A stretch of DNA of 64,000 bases from Paraeggerthella hominis (lineage in GTDB: Bacteria > Actinomycetota > Coriobacteriia > Coriobacteriales > Eggerthellaceae): contig NZ_JAJNOQ010000012.1 in assembly GCF_021044775.1 (NCBI RefSeq), positions 1-64,000 on the forward strand, given 5' to 3'. Every line of letters begins with the position of its first letter. Position 1 is the first letter of the stretch. Made by a program: the position numbers and the translations under genes. A model generated the notes under the pieces. The model was not told where the DNA came from. It searched no databases and saw only the letters and a list, made by a program, of their open reading frames with translations. Shown here in pieces: positions 51,738-61,950 of this stretch.

Positions 51738-54638
51738 ATGCCTTACCAACACATGACATTCGACAACGCGGAAGACGTGCTTTTCGCGATTTCCGAAACG
51801 CTCGCTCCGTGGTGCGCCGCAGGGCGCGTGCCCGTGCTGTTGGCGCCGACGCCCGCCGCGGTCCTGCGGTTGCGGCGCGCTCTTGCGGACGGCTCCTGCT
51901 CGTTCGGCGTGCGCGTGGAAACCCCCGACTCCTGGGTGGCGGACCAATGGGAGATCTACGGAGACGGGCGCGCCCTCGTGCAGGGCGGGGAGCGCGACCT
52001 TCTGATGCAGCGAGCCTGCTTTGAGATGCGGGCACGCGGCAATGCCGTGGAGCCCACGCCGGGCACGGTCTCTCTTTTGGCGGGGCTTGCTCGCGAATCG
52101 CTCCCGGCTCTGCTGGATGCGCTTGCGTGCGACGAGCGCCAGCGCGAGCTGAGCGCAGCGCAGCGCGGGGCGCTCGCGGTACTCGGGCGCTACGCCGGCT
52201 TGCTCGACGAGCTGTCGCTGTGCGAACGCTCCCAGGCGGCTTGCGCGCTTTCCAGGTGCGATTGCGCGTTCCCTCCGCTTGTTTTGGCGGGATTCGACGA
52301 CATCGGCCAGGCGTACGGCGAGCTGTTCGACGCGCTTGCCGAGCGGGGCGACGTCGTGCGCCTTGACGACGGGTGCCGTGCGCCGTCGTCGTCGCTTGGC
52401 CGTTCGCCCGAATTGACGTCGCTGCTCGACCGGTTGTTCTTGTCGCAGGAGGAGGGTCCGCTCGAGCCGACGGGCGCCGTGCGCTTCCTGTTACCGGCTG
52501 GCCGTTATGCGGCTTGCGGGCTGGTGCTCTCGTGCGTGACCGAGGCCGTTGCCGCCGAGCGCGCAGCGGCGCGCGAGGAAGGGCGCGCGCCGCTGCCGGT
52601 GGTCGTGTCCGCTCGCGATCCGCGCGCCCTTTTCGACGAGCTGGCGGGTCCTTTGGCTGTCAGCGGGATATGCGCGGCGGCGTCTTCGCGCCGGTCGTTC
52701 GCGGATACGGCGTTCGGGCGCTCGTTTCTGGCGCTGTGGGCGTTTGCGAGCGACGATTCTTGCCGCTTGACCCTGGCTTCCGATTTCGCGTTCAGCGCGT
52801 TTTCGGGCTTGGGGAGGCGCGCGGCGTGCGAACTCGATGCGGCGTGGCGCGGCGATCGGACAACGGATCGGGAGCGCGTCGTGCGCGATCTGTCGGACGC
52901 GAGCGAGGTTGCGGCGTGCGCCCTGGCCGCGCTTCGGCGCGGCGACGTCGACGGTGCGCTTGCGTGCTTCGAGGATCGCCTTCGCCGTCGCATCGATCTT
53001 GACGCGTCGTTTCGCTCGGAGCAGCTTGCTGCCGTTTCGGCGGCTCGCTCCTTTGCGGCTGCATGCGCTCGCACCGGCTCCGACGCCTTGGCGGCGCGCC
53101 CGCTTCTGGAACGCGCGATGGTTCGCGCGAGCCTTCGAACGGCGGACCCTTCCTTTGAAGGGAAGCGGCAGCCCGAAGCGGTGTTTCTTTCGCTTGCCGA
53201 CGTGGCCGAGCGCGCGGCGTGCTCGTGCTCGACGCTTGTGCTGTGCGACATGGACGCGCGTTCCTATCCCGTGCGGGCGAACGAAGACGGTGCGACCTTG
53301 CTGCTGGACAAGCTGGGCTTGGGGCGCTGCCGCGATGCGCTGGCGCAAGGTCGCCGGACGTTTTTCCGCGCGCTGTCTTGCGCGTGCTCTGCTGCGGTCT
53401 TGGAGCGCCCGCTCAACACCGAGGACGCGGACGAGGCGTACCCTGCGGTCATGTACGAGGAACTGCTCGATTGCTACCGGGCGTCCGACGGTCAGGACGG
53501 GGCCTCGGATCGCGCCACGGGACTTCCTTGCAGCCTTGTTCCGCATGCGCGCGGCGCGGGAGAGGAGGCGCTGCACGCGAACCTCGCGCCCCGGCCGGCG
53601 GGCGATGCTCGAAAGCCGTTGGCGTGGCCTGTCCCCGCTTCCGGCGAGGTGTCCGAGCCCCTGCGTTCGCACATCGTGGTTCCGCGGGGCGCGGGCGGCG
53701 ACGACCGACCGGCCCTTTCGCCGTCTGCTCTGGAAAGCTATCTGGAGTGCCCGTACAAATGGTTCGCTCTGCGCCGGTTGCGCCTGTCGGAGCCTGACGC
53801 GGGGTTCGGGCCGCTTGAGATGGGCAGCTTCTCTCACGGGGTGCTCAAAAGCTTCTACGAGCGCTTCCGTGAAGCGGGCAACGCTAAAGTGACCCAGGAC
53901 AACCTGGCGCGCGCACGGGAGCTTCTGGGCGCTACGTTCGACCGGCACCTGGGCTTTCAACGCGAGCTCAAGCGCAACCGCAATCCGCTAATTCCTCGGA
54001 CGAAGTTCGAGGAATCGGAAGTGGCCGATCTGCGCAAAAGGCTGCTGGGCTACCTTGATCGGGAGGCGCTTCTGCTTCCCGGCTTCAAGCCGACCTGCTT
54101 CGAGCTCGATTTCGGCGAGGCCGAGCCGTTCGCGTACGCGGGATGCCTGCTGCGCGGCAGCATTGACCGCATTGACGTGAACGATCGAGGTCAAGCGGTG
54201 GTCATCGACTACAAGGGGTCGCTCACGGGCGACTACGCGCTCGCGTCAGCGTCGGAGGCGGCGCAGGCGGGCGGAGCCGTGCTCCCGCACAAGATTCAGT
54301 CGCTTGCGTACGCGCAGGTTGCGCGACGTTTGCTGGGCTTGGATGTTGTGGGCGCTCTGTACGTGTCGTACGGAAAGGCGGCTCGCGTGGCGGGCGCCGT
54401 GGACCGCAGCGTCGTGGGCGAGTCGGATGTTCCGGGGCTCGACATGCAGGCGTGCGGCGTTCCGGGCCCGGCGGGAGAGGCTGTGGGCGCGGCGACGTTC
54501 CAGGAGCTTCTTGACGTGGTGGAGCAGCGTATCGAAGCGGCTGTCCGCACGCTTTCCCGCGGGGATATAGCGCCTGATCCGCGCGGCGAAGACCCCTGTG
54601 GCCATTGTCCGGTCCTCACGTGCGAAAGGAGGCGTTGA
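51738..54638 (+). CDS. addB: AddB-like helicase-nuclease subunit
   Basis: The 966-residue protein has a degenerate UvrD-like N-terminal region with no Walker A motif. A C-terminal PD-(D/E)XK nuclease follows (LSPSALESYLECPYKWFALRRL; IDRIDVNDRGQAVVIDYKGSL). Cys671 with Cys954, 957 and 962 match the iron-sulfur staple of AddB/Cas4-type nucleases. With AddA it processes double-strand breaks for RecA loading. The start at 51738 has a weak ribosome site but matches where conserved sequence begins. addA follows 3 nt after the stop. Confidence 0.87.
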   Translation: MPYQHMTFDNAEDVLFAISETLAPWCAAGRVPVLLAPTPAAVLRLRRALADGSCSFGVRVETPDSWVADQWEIYGDGRALVQGGERDLLMQRACFEMRARGNAVEPTPGTVSLLAGLARESLPALLDALACDERQRELSAAQRGALAVLGRYAGLLDELSLCERSQAACALSRCDCAFPPLVLAGFDDIGQAYGELFDALAERGDVVRLDDGCRAPSSSLGRSPELTSLLDRLFLSQEEGPLEPTGAVRFLLPAGRYAACGLVLSCVTEAVAAERAAAREEGRAPLPVVVSARDPRALFDELAGPLAVSGICAAASSRRSFADTAFGRSFLALWAFASDDSCRLTLASDFAFSAFSGLGRRAACELDAAWRGDRTTDRERVVRDLSDASEVAACALAALRRGDVDGALACFEDRLRRRIDLDASFRSEQLAAVSAARSFAAACARTGSDALAARPLLERAMVRASLRTADPSFEGKRQPEAVFLSLADVAERAACSCSTLVLCDMDARSYPVRANEDGATLLLDKLGLGRCRDALAQGRRTFFRALSCACSAAVLERPLNTEDADEAYPAVMYEELLDCYRASDGQDGASDRATGLPCSLVPHARGAGEEALHANLAPRPAGDARKPLAWPVPASGEVSEPLRSHIVVPRGAGGDDRPALSPSALESYLECPYKWFALRRLRLSEPDAGFGPLEMGSFSHGVLKSFYERFREAGNAKVTQDNLARARELLGATFDRHLGFQRELKRNRNPLIPRTKFEESEVADLRKRLLGYLDREALLLPGFKPTCFELDFGEAEPFAYAGCLLRGSIDRIDVNDRGQAVVIDYKGSLTGDYALASASEAAQAGGAVLPHKIQSLAYAQVARRLLGLDVVGALYVSYGKAARVAGAVDRSVVGESDVPGLDMQACGVPGPAGEAVGAATFQELLDVVEQRIEAAVRTLSRGDIAPDPRGEDPCGHCPVLTCERRR

Positions 54639-54641
54639 TCC

Positions 54642-57600
54642 ATGGACTTGCGTACCTGCACGCCCGGTCAGCGCGAAAGCATCGAGCACGTGAAAGGACC
54701 GTTGCTCGTGTCTGCGGGGGCGGGATCGGGCAAGACCTTCACGCTCACGCAGCGCATTGCGTACGCGCTGCTGCCGGAAAGCGGGCCGGCAGCCGGCGGC
54801 GTGGACGAAGTGCTGGCCATCACGTTCACCGAGAAGGCGGCGGCTGAGATCAAAGCGCGCGTCAAGCGCACCTTGCGCGCGGAAGGCCTGGTCGAAGAAG
54901 CGCTCAAAGTGGACGGAGCCTGGATATCCACCATTCACGGCATGTGCGCGCGCATCCTGCGCACCCATGCGCTCGATTTGGGGATAGACCCTGCGTTTGG
55001 CATTGTGGGGGACGCGGAGCGCGCGGATCTGGTGGCCGACGCCATCGACGCGGCGCTCGGCGACGACAACGACATCATCGCGCGCGGGTCTTATGCGGCG
55101 CTGTTCGACGAGTATCCCGCGCGGTCGTCCTTGCCCTCGGCTCCGTCGGTGGCCTCCATGCTGGCGACGTTGCTGGACAAAGCCGTCAGCATGCGCGGAG
55201 GCATTGACGCCGTGGACTTCGGACCCGAGCCCGCGTGCGCGTCTGCGCTTGCGCGCGAGCTTCTGCTCGCGTACGAAACGGTGCAGCCCGCCCTCGAGCA
55301 GGCGGGCGGCAGCGCTACGGCCGAGCGTGCGCGCGGGCAGGCCGCGGACGCGATCGAGGCCCTTCAGGCATTTCTTTGCCGCTACGGCTCCGTTGCGGGG
55401 CCTGCCGCCGGAGCGGACAACATAGCGGCCCTGCACGCGCTGGCGGGCGCGCTCGAAGGGTGCCCGCGCATCGGGGGCAATTTCAAGGCTACCGTGAAAG
55501 AGGCGGTCAAAGCGTACCAGGCCGTGTACGAGGACGCGGCTCGGCAGATCGCGCTGGGGCTGGCTTTCCCGTTGGCGGCCGACCTCAAAGAGCTTGCGCG
55601 CGAGGTGTCGCTGCGCTACGAGCAATCCAAGCAGGCGCTGTGCAAGCTGGACAACGACGATCTGCTCACGCGCACGCTGGCTGCGTTCGAGCAGCATCCC
55701 GACATCGCTCGCCGTTACGAGGACCGCTTCAAGCTGGTCATGGTGGACGAGTTTCAGGATACCAGCCAGTTGCAGATCGACATGATCGCGCGCCTGTCCG
55801 GCCCGCGCTTCGCCCACCTGTGCACGGTCGGGGACGCGCAGCAGTCCATCTACCGGTTCCGCGGAGCCGACGTGAACGTGTACGAGGCCCACAAACGCGT
55901 CATGCGCTCGGCCGACGTGAATGCGCTCTACGTGGAGCTTGCCAAGAATTTCCGCAGTCACGCCGACGTGCTCTCGTTCGTGGATCGCGTGTTCGAGCAG
56001 CCCCAGGTCTTCGGCGACGCGTTCATGTCGCTCGAACCCCACGATGCGCGCCCGTCGCGTTACCGGGGGAGCGCACCGCGCATCGACCTGGTGCTGGCCG
56101 TGCAGCCGGCGGGGCGCGGCACGGGCGTGGGCATCGACGACGTCAAGCGCGCCGGTGCGCGGGAGATCGCCCGACGCTTCGCGTCTTTGCGCGAGGACGG
56201 GCATGCTCCGGGCGACATGGTGGTGCTGTTGGGCAAGATGAGCCGTGCGGGCGTGTACGCCGAAGCGCTGCGCGCCGAGGGCTTCGAATGCGTGGTGACG
56301 GGCGGATCGCAGTTCGCTTCGGCGCCTGAGGTTCGCGTGGTGGCGCGACTGCTGGAGGCGCTTGCGAATCCGGCGAACACCGCTGCTCTGTTCGAGGTGC
56401 TGACAAGCGACATGGTTCGTCTTTCGGCCGACGATTTTTTGGAGCTGGCTACCGAGGAGGACCCGGATACGGGCAGGGTGCGCCGTCGCGACCTCGATCG
56501 GGGCTTCGCGCGGTTGGCTTCCCGCTCGGACGAGCTTGCTCCCCGGCTGGCCCATGCCGTGCGGCTCTTCGACCGCGCGCAGCGTTTGGCGCGGGTCCTT
56601 CCCGCGTCCGCCGTGGTGCGCGACGCCGTGGTTCGAAGCGGCTGGATGGCGCGCCTCGAAGAGCAGGGGGCCGTGGGAACGGCATGCGCGGCCAACGTGC
56701 TGAAGGCCGTTCGCCTCATAGAGTCCGTGGAGGCCGAGCACCATGCCGGCCTGGCTTCGACGGCCCGCATCTTCGCCGGAGAGCTGTCGGTTGGCTTGAA
56801 GGAGTCGCCCGGCGCCCTGTCCGGCGCTGGCGGCGACGTGGTGAAGATCATGACCATTCACGCCTCGAAGGGCCTCGAGTTTCCTATCGTGGCGCTTGCG
56901 GATTTCGCCGACGGGCGCGCGGGCGCGGGAAAGCTGCTGGTGGAGGCTTGCGGGTCCGTGGCGCGGGCTTCGCTTGCTCCCGGCGCATCTTTGGATGCGT
57001 TCGAGCAGGTGAAGAGCCGGTCCAAGATGCCGCTTGCGGGCGACTTGGAGGAAAGCGCCGACCTTGACGCGGCCCGCGCGTTGGTCGAGGGCGGCGGGTT
57101 CGCGTGCGCCGAGGGCCGAAGCAGCTCATGTACGCAGTCCGCCTACCGTGCGACGCTCGCGCAGCGCGCGGCGGACGAAGAGCTGGCCGAAGCGCGCCGC
57201 AAGCTGTACGTGGGGCTTACGCGCGCAAGCGAATCCCTTGTGGTCGTTATGGACGCGAAGGCTCCATCGGCGGGCAAGCCGCCTGCGTACGCGGCTCTCG
57301 TAGACGACGTGCGCAGCGCGTTGTGCGGCGTCGCCGACTTCCCCGAAGGATCGGCGCAGCTTCCGTATGGCGGAAGCGAGCCCGCGCGGTTCGAGCGGGT
57401 GCTCGTGCAGCCGGATGCCTTGGAAGAGGGCGCTTTGCGGGATCGGCCCGAGCAGGCCGTCTTCGTCGTGCCGTCGCCGCCCGTCGACGCGCCTGCGTGC
57501 GAGCCGTGGAGCGCCGGGCGCGGCGACGTCTTCTCCTATTCGGCCTTGGCTCGGGAAGGCGAGCCGACGGCCCCGGCTCTTCCTGCATCGGAGCGCTCGG

Positions 57601-58232
57601 GCTTGGGCGATGGGGACGTTTGTCCCGACGGCAAGCTGATGCGGGAAGATGGGGACGCGACCGAACGGTCGCTCGACGCCGATAAGGCTACGGGGCTGGG
57701 CAGCGCGTTTCACCGTGCGGCCCAGTTCGCCGTCGAAACCGGCCGCGTTCCCGACGAAGCCCGCCTGAACGTCTTCGCCGCCGCCTTCGGACTGACGCCT
57801 TGCCAGAAGGAGCGCTTGCGCTCTGCGTGCGCCTGCTGGTTTGGCAGCTTCACGTACGCCGAGGCTTCCTCTTGGCCGCTTCGCCGCGCCGAGGTGCCGT
57901 TCTTCGAGCGCGTGGGGGAGGGTTTTCTCGAAGGCGAGATCGATCTTTTGTGCACGGACGGGCCCGAGGGCGCCGCGCGCCGCGCGCTGGTGGTCGACTA
58001 CAAGACGGGCGGCAGGGACGAAGAGCCGCTCGATCTGGTGCGGGAGCGGCATCTGCTTCAAGCGCAGTGCTACGCGTACGCCCTGCTTTGCCAGAGGTAT
58101 CGCGATGTGGAGCTGAGGTTCGTGCGCGTTGAGCGCGCGGATGCGCAGGGGCAGCCGCAGGAGGTCTCATACCGCTTCTCGGCCAAGGACCGAAGCGATC
58201 TTGCGCAAGCGGTGCTTTCTGCACGGGGATGA
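54642..58232 (+). CDS. addA: AddA helicase-nuclease subunit
   Basis: The 1196-residue protein is a UvrD-family helicase with Q-motif TPGQRESIEH, Walker A SAGAGSGKT (24-32), ITFTEKAAAEIKARV, Walker B VDEFQDTSQLQ, GDAQQSIYRFRGA and HASKGLEFP. The C-terminal nuclease has GEIDLLCTDG, VVDYKTGG and LQAQCYAYAL. It drives unwinding and cuts one strand in the AddAB recombination complex. AAAGGAGG lies 6-8 nt before the ATG. A GC hairpin follows the stop. Confidence 0.93.
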   Translation: MDLRTCTPGQRESIEHVKGPLLVSAGAGSGKTFTLTQRIAYALLPESGPAAGGVDEVLAITFTEKAAAEIKARVKRTLRAEGLVEEALKVDGAWISTIHGMCARILRTHALDLGIDPAFGIVGDAERADLVADAIDAALGDDNDIIARGSYAALFDEYPARSSLPSAPSVASMLATLLDKAVSMRGGIDAVDFGPEPACASALARELLLAYETVQPALEQAGGSATAERARGQAADAIEALQAFLCRYGSVAGPAAGADNIAALHALAGALEGCPRIGGNFKATVKEAVKAYQAVYEDAARQIALGLAFPLAADLKELAREVSLRYEQSKQALCKLDNDDLLTRTLAAFEQHPDIARRYEDRFKLVMVDEFQDTSQLQIDMIARLSGPRFAHLCTVGDAQQSIYRFRGADVNVYEAHKRVMRSADVNALYVELAKNFRSHADVLSFVDRVFEQPQVFGDAFMSLEPHDARPSRYRGSAPRIDLVLAVQPAGRGTGVGIDDVKRAGAREIARRFASLREDGHAPGDMVVLLGKMSRAGVYAEALRAEGFECVVTGGSQFASAPEVRVVARLLEALANPANTAALFEVLTSDMVRLSADDFLELATEEDPDTGRVRRRDLDRGFARLASRSDELAPRLAHAVRLFDRAQRLARVLPASAVVRDAVVRSGWMARLEEQGAVGTACAANVLKAVRLIESVEAEHHAGLASTARIFAGELSVGLKESPGALSGAGGDVVKIMTIHASKGLEFPIVALADFADGRAGAGKLLVEACGSVARASLAPGASLDAFEQVKSRSKMPLAGDLEESADLDAARALVEGGGFACAEGRSSSCTQSAYRATLAQRAADEELAEARRKLYVGLTRASESLVVVMDAKAPSAGKPPAYAALVDDVRSALCGVADFPEGSAQLPYGGSEPARFERVLVQPDALEEGALRDRPEQAVFVVPSPPVDAPACEPWSAGRGDVFSYSALAREGEPTAPALPASERSGLGDGDVCPDGKLMREDGDATERSLDADKATGLGSAFHRAAQFAVETGRVPDEARLNVFAAAFGLTPCQKERLRSACACWFGSFTYAEASSWPLRRAEVPFFERVGEGFLEGEIDLLCTDGPEGAARRALVVDYKTGGRDEEPLDLVRERHLLQAQCYAYALLCQRYRDVELRFVRVERADAQGQPQEVSYRFSAKDRSDLAQAVLSARG

Positions 58233-58246
58233 GCGGCGGTTGTCGC

Positions 58247-58291
58247 GAACTGCTTCGGGCGCGACGGGCGTTTTTCAAGCCCGAAGCAGTT
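58247..58291 (+). terminator. Hairpin after addA
   Basis: AACTGCTTCGGGC (58248-58260) and GCCCGAAGCAGTT (58279-58291) are perfect 13-bp complements. No clear T-run follows. An AT-rich patch (58335-58355) lies beyond it, with TATAAT-like sequence but no gene to serve on the plus strand. Confidence 0.5.
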
Positions 58292-58431
58292 TCGGCAAAG
58301 CTCTAGTATGGCAGGAAGTCCTCCTGAAAACCATGACTAAAAAACTAATATAATATTTGCTACGATAGGGCGGCTCGGCGGCGTTCGAAGGGAGAGATGC
58401 AGCGGTCTTGATCGACGAGCGCCCCGAGCCT

Positions 58432-59415
58432 CTATGCCTGGCGGTTGCGGCGTCCCAGGCGCTCGTAAGCCGCCGTCACCTGCAGTTCGTACTCCTTGCG
58501 GGTGCCTTTGACCACGGTGTCCAGGATAAGGCCGCTTGCAAAGGCCAGGATGCCCACGAACACGAGCGCCACCGCCAAGAGCGCGGAGGGAAGCTTGGGA
58601 ACAAGGCCCGTTTGCGCGAACTCCACGATGACCGGCACGCCCGCAATGAGTCCCAGAACGCAGAACAGCAGGGCCAGCCAGCTGAACAGGGCCAGCGGGC
58701 GGTAATCTTTGAACAGGGACAAGATCATGAGCAGCACCTTCATGCCGTCGGAGAAGGTGTTGAGCTTCGACTCCGACCCCTCGGGCCGGTCGCGGTAGTC
58801 GATGGGCACCTCGACGATGCGCCAGCGCTTGTCCACGGCGTGAATGGAGAGCTCCGTTTCGATCTCGAAGCCGGGGGAGAGCACCGGCATGGTTTTCGCG
58901 AACACGGCGTTGTAGGCGCGATACCCGGTCATGACATCCGAGAACTTGAACCCGTAGATCCACTTGATGAGCACGCGCACCAGGTCGTTGCCGAATCCGT
59001 GGAAGGCGCGATCGTTCTCTTCGCCGTAGGTGCCGTTGGACAGGCGGTCGCCCACGGTCATGTCGGCTTCGTCGTTCATGAGCGGGGCGAGCAGCGCGGG
59101 TGCGGCTTCTGCCGGGTACGTGTCGTCGCCGTCCACCATGAGGTAGTAGTCCGCATCGATGTCGCGCATCATCTGGCGCACGACGTTTCCCTTGCCCTGT
59201 CGGCGCTCGGTGCGCACGATGGCTCCGTGCTCGCGCGCGATGGCGGCCGTGTCGTCGGAGGAATTGTTGTCGTACACGTAAATGTCGGCGTCCGGCAGGA
59301 CGCGCTTGAAGTCGTCGACCACCTTTCCGATGGTCACGGCTTCGTTGTAGCAGGGGATGAGCACGGCTACGGTTGCGCGCTCGGCGGTCGTCTGGGTGGC
59401 GGTGTTTTGCTGCAC
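58432..59415 (-). CDS. GT2 polyprenyl-phosphate glycosyltransferase (DPM-like)
   Basis: The 327-residue protein has VLIPCYNEAVTIGKVV, VYDNNSSDDT, the metal site MVDGDDTYPAE and SDVMTGYRAYN, then two C-terminal helices (ALFSWLALLFCVLGLIAG; ALLAVALVFVGILAFASG). This layout matches dolichyl-phosphate-mannose-synthase/ArnC-like enzymes that charge undecaprenyl phosphate with a sugar. The GTG at 59415 follows AGGAG by 6 nt and is preferred over in-frame ATGs upstream. GtrA-type flippases often work with such enzymes, and one is encoded nearby at 61951. Confidence 0.85.
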   Translation of the reverse strand: MQQNTATQTTAERATVAVLIPCYNEAVTIGKVVDDFKRVLPDADIYVYDNNSSDDTAAIAREHGAIVRTERRQGKGNVVRQMMRDIDADYYLMVDGDDTYPAEAAPALLAPLMNDEADMTVGDRLSNGTYGEENDRAFHGFGNDLVRVLIKWIYGFKFSDVMTGYRAYNAVFAKTMPVLSPGFEIETELSIHAVDKRWRIVEVPIDYRDRPEGSESKLNTFSDGMKVLLMILSLFKDYRPLALFSWLALLFCVLGLIAGVPVIVEFAQTGLVPKLPSALLAVALVFVGILAFASGLILDTVVKGTRKEYELQVTAAYERLGRRNRQA

Positions 59416-59583
59416 GGTCTTCTCCTCGGTTGAATTGTCGATCATCCTACCCGAAACCATCGCGGCGCGCCAGATGCCCTTGTGATTCTCCGGATGAAAC
59501 ACGGTTGGCAAGCTGTTTCCCAACAGTAAGGTAGCGCGGGGTTCTGCGTGTTAGAATGCGGAAACTCTCAACGATTCCGATAG

Positions 59584-61896
59584 GTGGCGTATTTCCTCAT
59601 GGAGCTGCTTAAACGCTCGAGCGAACGCAGGGGCGTCGCCCTCTTGGCCCTCGCCCTGGTTCTTGTGCTCGCGTGCTCTCTTGCATATACGGTCGTGTCT
59701 TCGCGCTCGGCTACGGATGCGGCCATTCGGTCCGTGAGCGAGGTGTACCTTGAGGAGTTGAGCGACCGCGTGGCCGCTCATTACGAGGCCAGCATCGAAA
59801 GCAAGTTCGCCCAGCTTGACACGTTGGGCACCTCGCTCGACCTCCTTCGCCCCGAAACCGCGGATCAGGTGGCCGCCGTGCTTGCCGACCAGCAGCAAAA
59901 CGACCAGTACCTTTCTCTTGCGCTTCGAGCCAGCGATGGAAGCTACTGCACCGCGCAAGGGGCTTGCGACAGCCTTGCCGCGGGTACCGCCGCTACGCAG
60001 AGCATTTCAGAGCTGCGCACCTACGACAGCGGGTCCATCACGATCATGCGCGACGACGCGGTGATCCTGGTTGACGCCATACCTCCCATCACCTGCGGTT
60101 CGGTCACGTACACGATGGCCATCGCCAGCTTCGACGCTTCCCGGCTGTTCGATCGGATCGACTTCGACATGACGAACGGGCGCTCGCGGTCGAGCGTGAT
60201 CACGACGGACGGAACCTGCATTATCGGAGGCGACCCGGGCGGCTTGGAGGACGGGAGCAACCTGTTCGACCAGCTGGGCAGCTTTTCCAGCCTGGAGGAC
60301 GGTTACGGTATCGACGATGTGCGCGAGGCCGTGCAGAACGGGCGGTCGTGCCTTGTGCCGTTCACGTCCGCCGAAGGATCGGGGCACCGCTACCTGTACT
60401 TGAAGCCCATGGAGGGCGGCGACACGTACCTGTGCACCACCATGCCCTACGGGGCGGTGGACGACAGCATTGCGTCTTTGAGCGACGTGCTGCAGCAAAA
60501 CGCCGTGATCATGGGCGGCGCGCTGGCGCTGGCCGTCGGGTCGATCTTCTTGGTGTACTACCTGCTGGCGCGCCGGAACACGCGCCTGCTGGCCGACGAG
60601 AAGGCGCGCGCGGAAAGCGCGCTCGACCAGGCGCAGCGCGCGAACCAGGCGAAAAGCGAGTTCCTTTCGCGCATGTCCCACGAGATCCGCACGCCGATGA
60701 ACGGCATCATGGGCATGACCTCCATTGCGCTCGAGCACATGGGCGACGACGAGAAGGTGCGCGTTTGCCTGGAAAAGGTCACCATGTCCTCACGCCACCT
60801 GATGGCGCTCATCAACGACATTTTGGATATGAGCAAGATCGAAAGCGGCAAGATCGAGATCAAGGACGAACCGTTCGATTTTCGTGCGTTCGCAAGCGCG
60901 CTCACGGCCGTGTTCGAAGAGCAGGCCGCCGAAAACGGGGTGAACTACGCCACGTGCGAATCCGGCGATCTGCCCGATTTCGCCACGGGAGACGTGTTGC
61001 GGCTGAACCAGATTGCGTACAACCTGGTGGGCAACGCCTTCAAATTCACCCCCGAAGGCGGCAGCGTGACCTTGCTGATCGAACGGATGACGGGTCCTGA
61101 AGACCGTTCTTCGGGGCTTCTGGCGCAGGAGGGTCCTGACGATAGCGCTTCGAGACGTTCCCGCGCTGCTTGCGACGACGCTCTATGGGTGCGGTTCTCG
61201 GTCATCGACACGGGCTGCGGCATCGGGCCGGAGCATTTCGAGAGCATATTCTCGCTGTTCGAGCAGGGAGACCCCTGCACGGCTCGGGCGCATGGCGGAA
61301 CGGGGCTTGGCCTTGCCATCACGAAGCGGTTCGCCGAGATGATGGGGGGTCGCGTGGGGCTTCAGAGCACGCTGGGGAAGGGGTCGGTGTTCACGGTCGA
61401 GCTTCCGCTGGGCCAGGCGTCCGGGAAGGGGTCGGCTTCGTCCTCGGTTGACAGCGGGCTTTCGGAATCTTCGTCGTACGACTTCGGCGGCGCGCGGGTG
61501 CTGGTGGCGGAAGACAACGAGCTGAACCGCGAGATCGCCATCGAGATCCTGTCGATGGCGGGCGCGTGTGCGGTCACGGCCGAAACGGGCGCTCGCGCGG
61601 TTTCCGTGTTCGCCGAATCCGAGGCGGGCTACTTCGACCTTGTGTTGATGGACGTGCAGATGCCCGAGATGGACGGATACGAGGCCACCCGCGCCATTCG
61701 CGAGCTCGACCGCCCCGACGCTCGTTGCATTCCCATTCTTGCCATGACCGCCAACGCTTTCGTGGAGGACGAGGAGCGCAGCCGACTGAGCGGAATGGAC
61801 GGACATCTGAGCAAGCCGCTTGATATCCGCCGGGTTTATGCCACAATGGACAAGTTTTTGAAGAGGGCGCGTAAAGAAGGCGGCGCGGCAACCTAG
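59584..61896 (+). CDS. Hybrid sensor histidine kinase
   Basis: The 770-residue protein has an N-terminal helix (about 20-40), an extracellular sensor of about 270 residues like Cache domains, and a second helix near 310-330. HisKA follows with phospho-acceptor His366 in SHEIRTPMN, then HATPase (NLVGNAFKF; DTGCGIG; GGTGLGLAI), and a receiver with Asp690 in LMDVQMPEMDG. It senses an outside signal and passes phosphate within the protein and probably to a separate output. No response regulator is adjacent. The GTG at 59584 or ATG at 59599 may be the start. Confidence 0.9.
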   Translation: MAYFLMELLKRSSERRGVALLALALVLVLACSLAYTVVSSRSATDAAIRSVSEVYLEELSDRVAAHYEASIESKFAQLDTLGTSLDLLRPETADQVAAVLADQQQNDQYLSLALRASDGSYCTAQGACDSLAAGTAATQSISELRTYDSGSITIMRDDAVILVDAIPPITCGSVTYTMAIASFDASRLFDRIDFDMTNGRSRSSVITTDGTCIIGGDPGGLEDGSNLFDQLGSFSSLEDGYGIDDVREAVQNGRSCLVPFTSAEGSGHRYLYLKPMEGGDTYLCTTMPYGAVDDSIASLSDVLQQNAVIMGGALALAVGSIFLVYYLLARRNTRLLADEKARAESALDQAQRANQAKSEFLSRMSHEIRTPMNGIMGMTSIALEHMGDDEKVRVCLEKVTMSSRHLMALINDILDMSKIESGKIEIKDEPFDFRAFASALTAVFEEQAAENGVNYATCESGDLPDFATGDVLRLNQIAYNLVGNAFKFTPEGGSVTLLIERMTGPEDRSSGLLAQEGPDDSASRRSRAACDDALWVRFSVIDTGCGIGPEHFESIFSLFEQGDPCTARAHGGTGLGLAITKRFAEMMGGRVGLQSTLGKGSVFTVELPLGQASGKGSASSSVDSGLSESSSYDFGGARVLVAEDNELNREIAIEILSMAGACAVTAETGARAVSVFAESEAGYFDLVLMDVQMPEMDGYEATRAIRELDRPDARCIPILAMTANAFVEDEERSRLSGMDGHLSKPLDIRRVYATMDKFLKRARKEGGAAT

Positions 61897-61950
61897 ACCG
61901 GTCCCGGCTCTTGCGGGACGCGGCCCTGGCGGACGGAAGGACGGCGGAAC

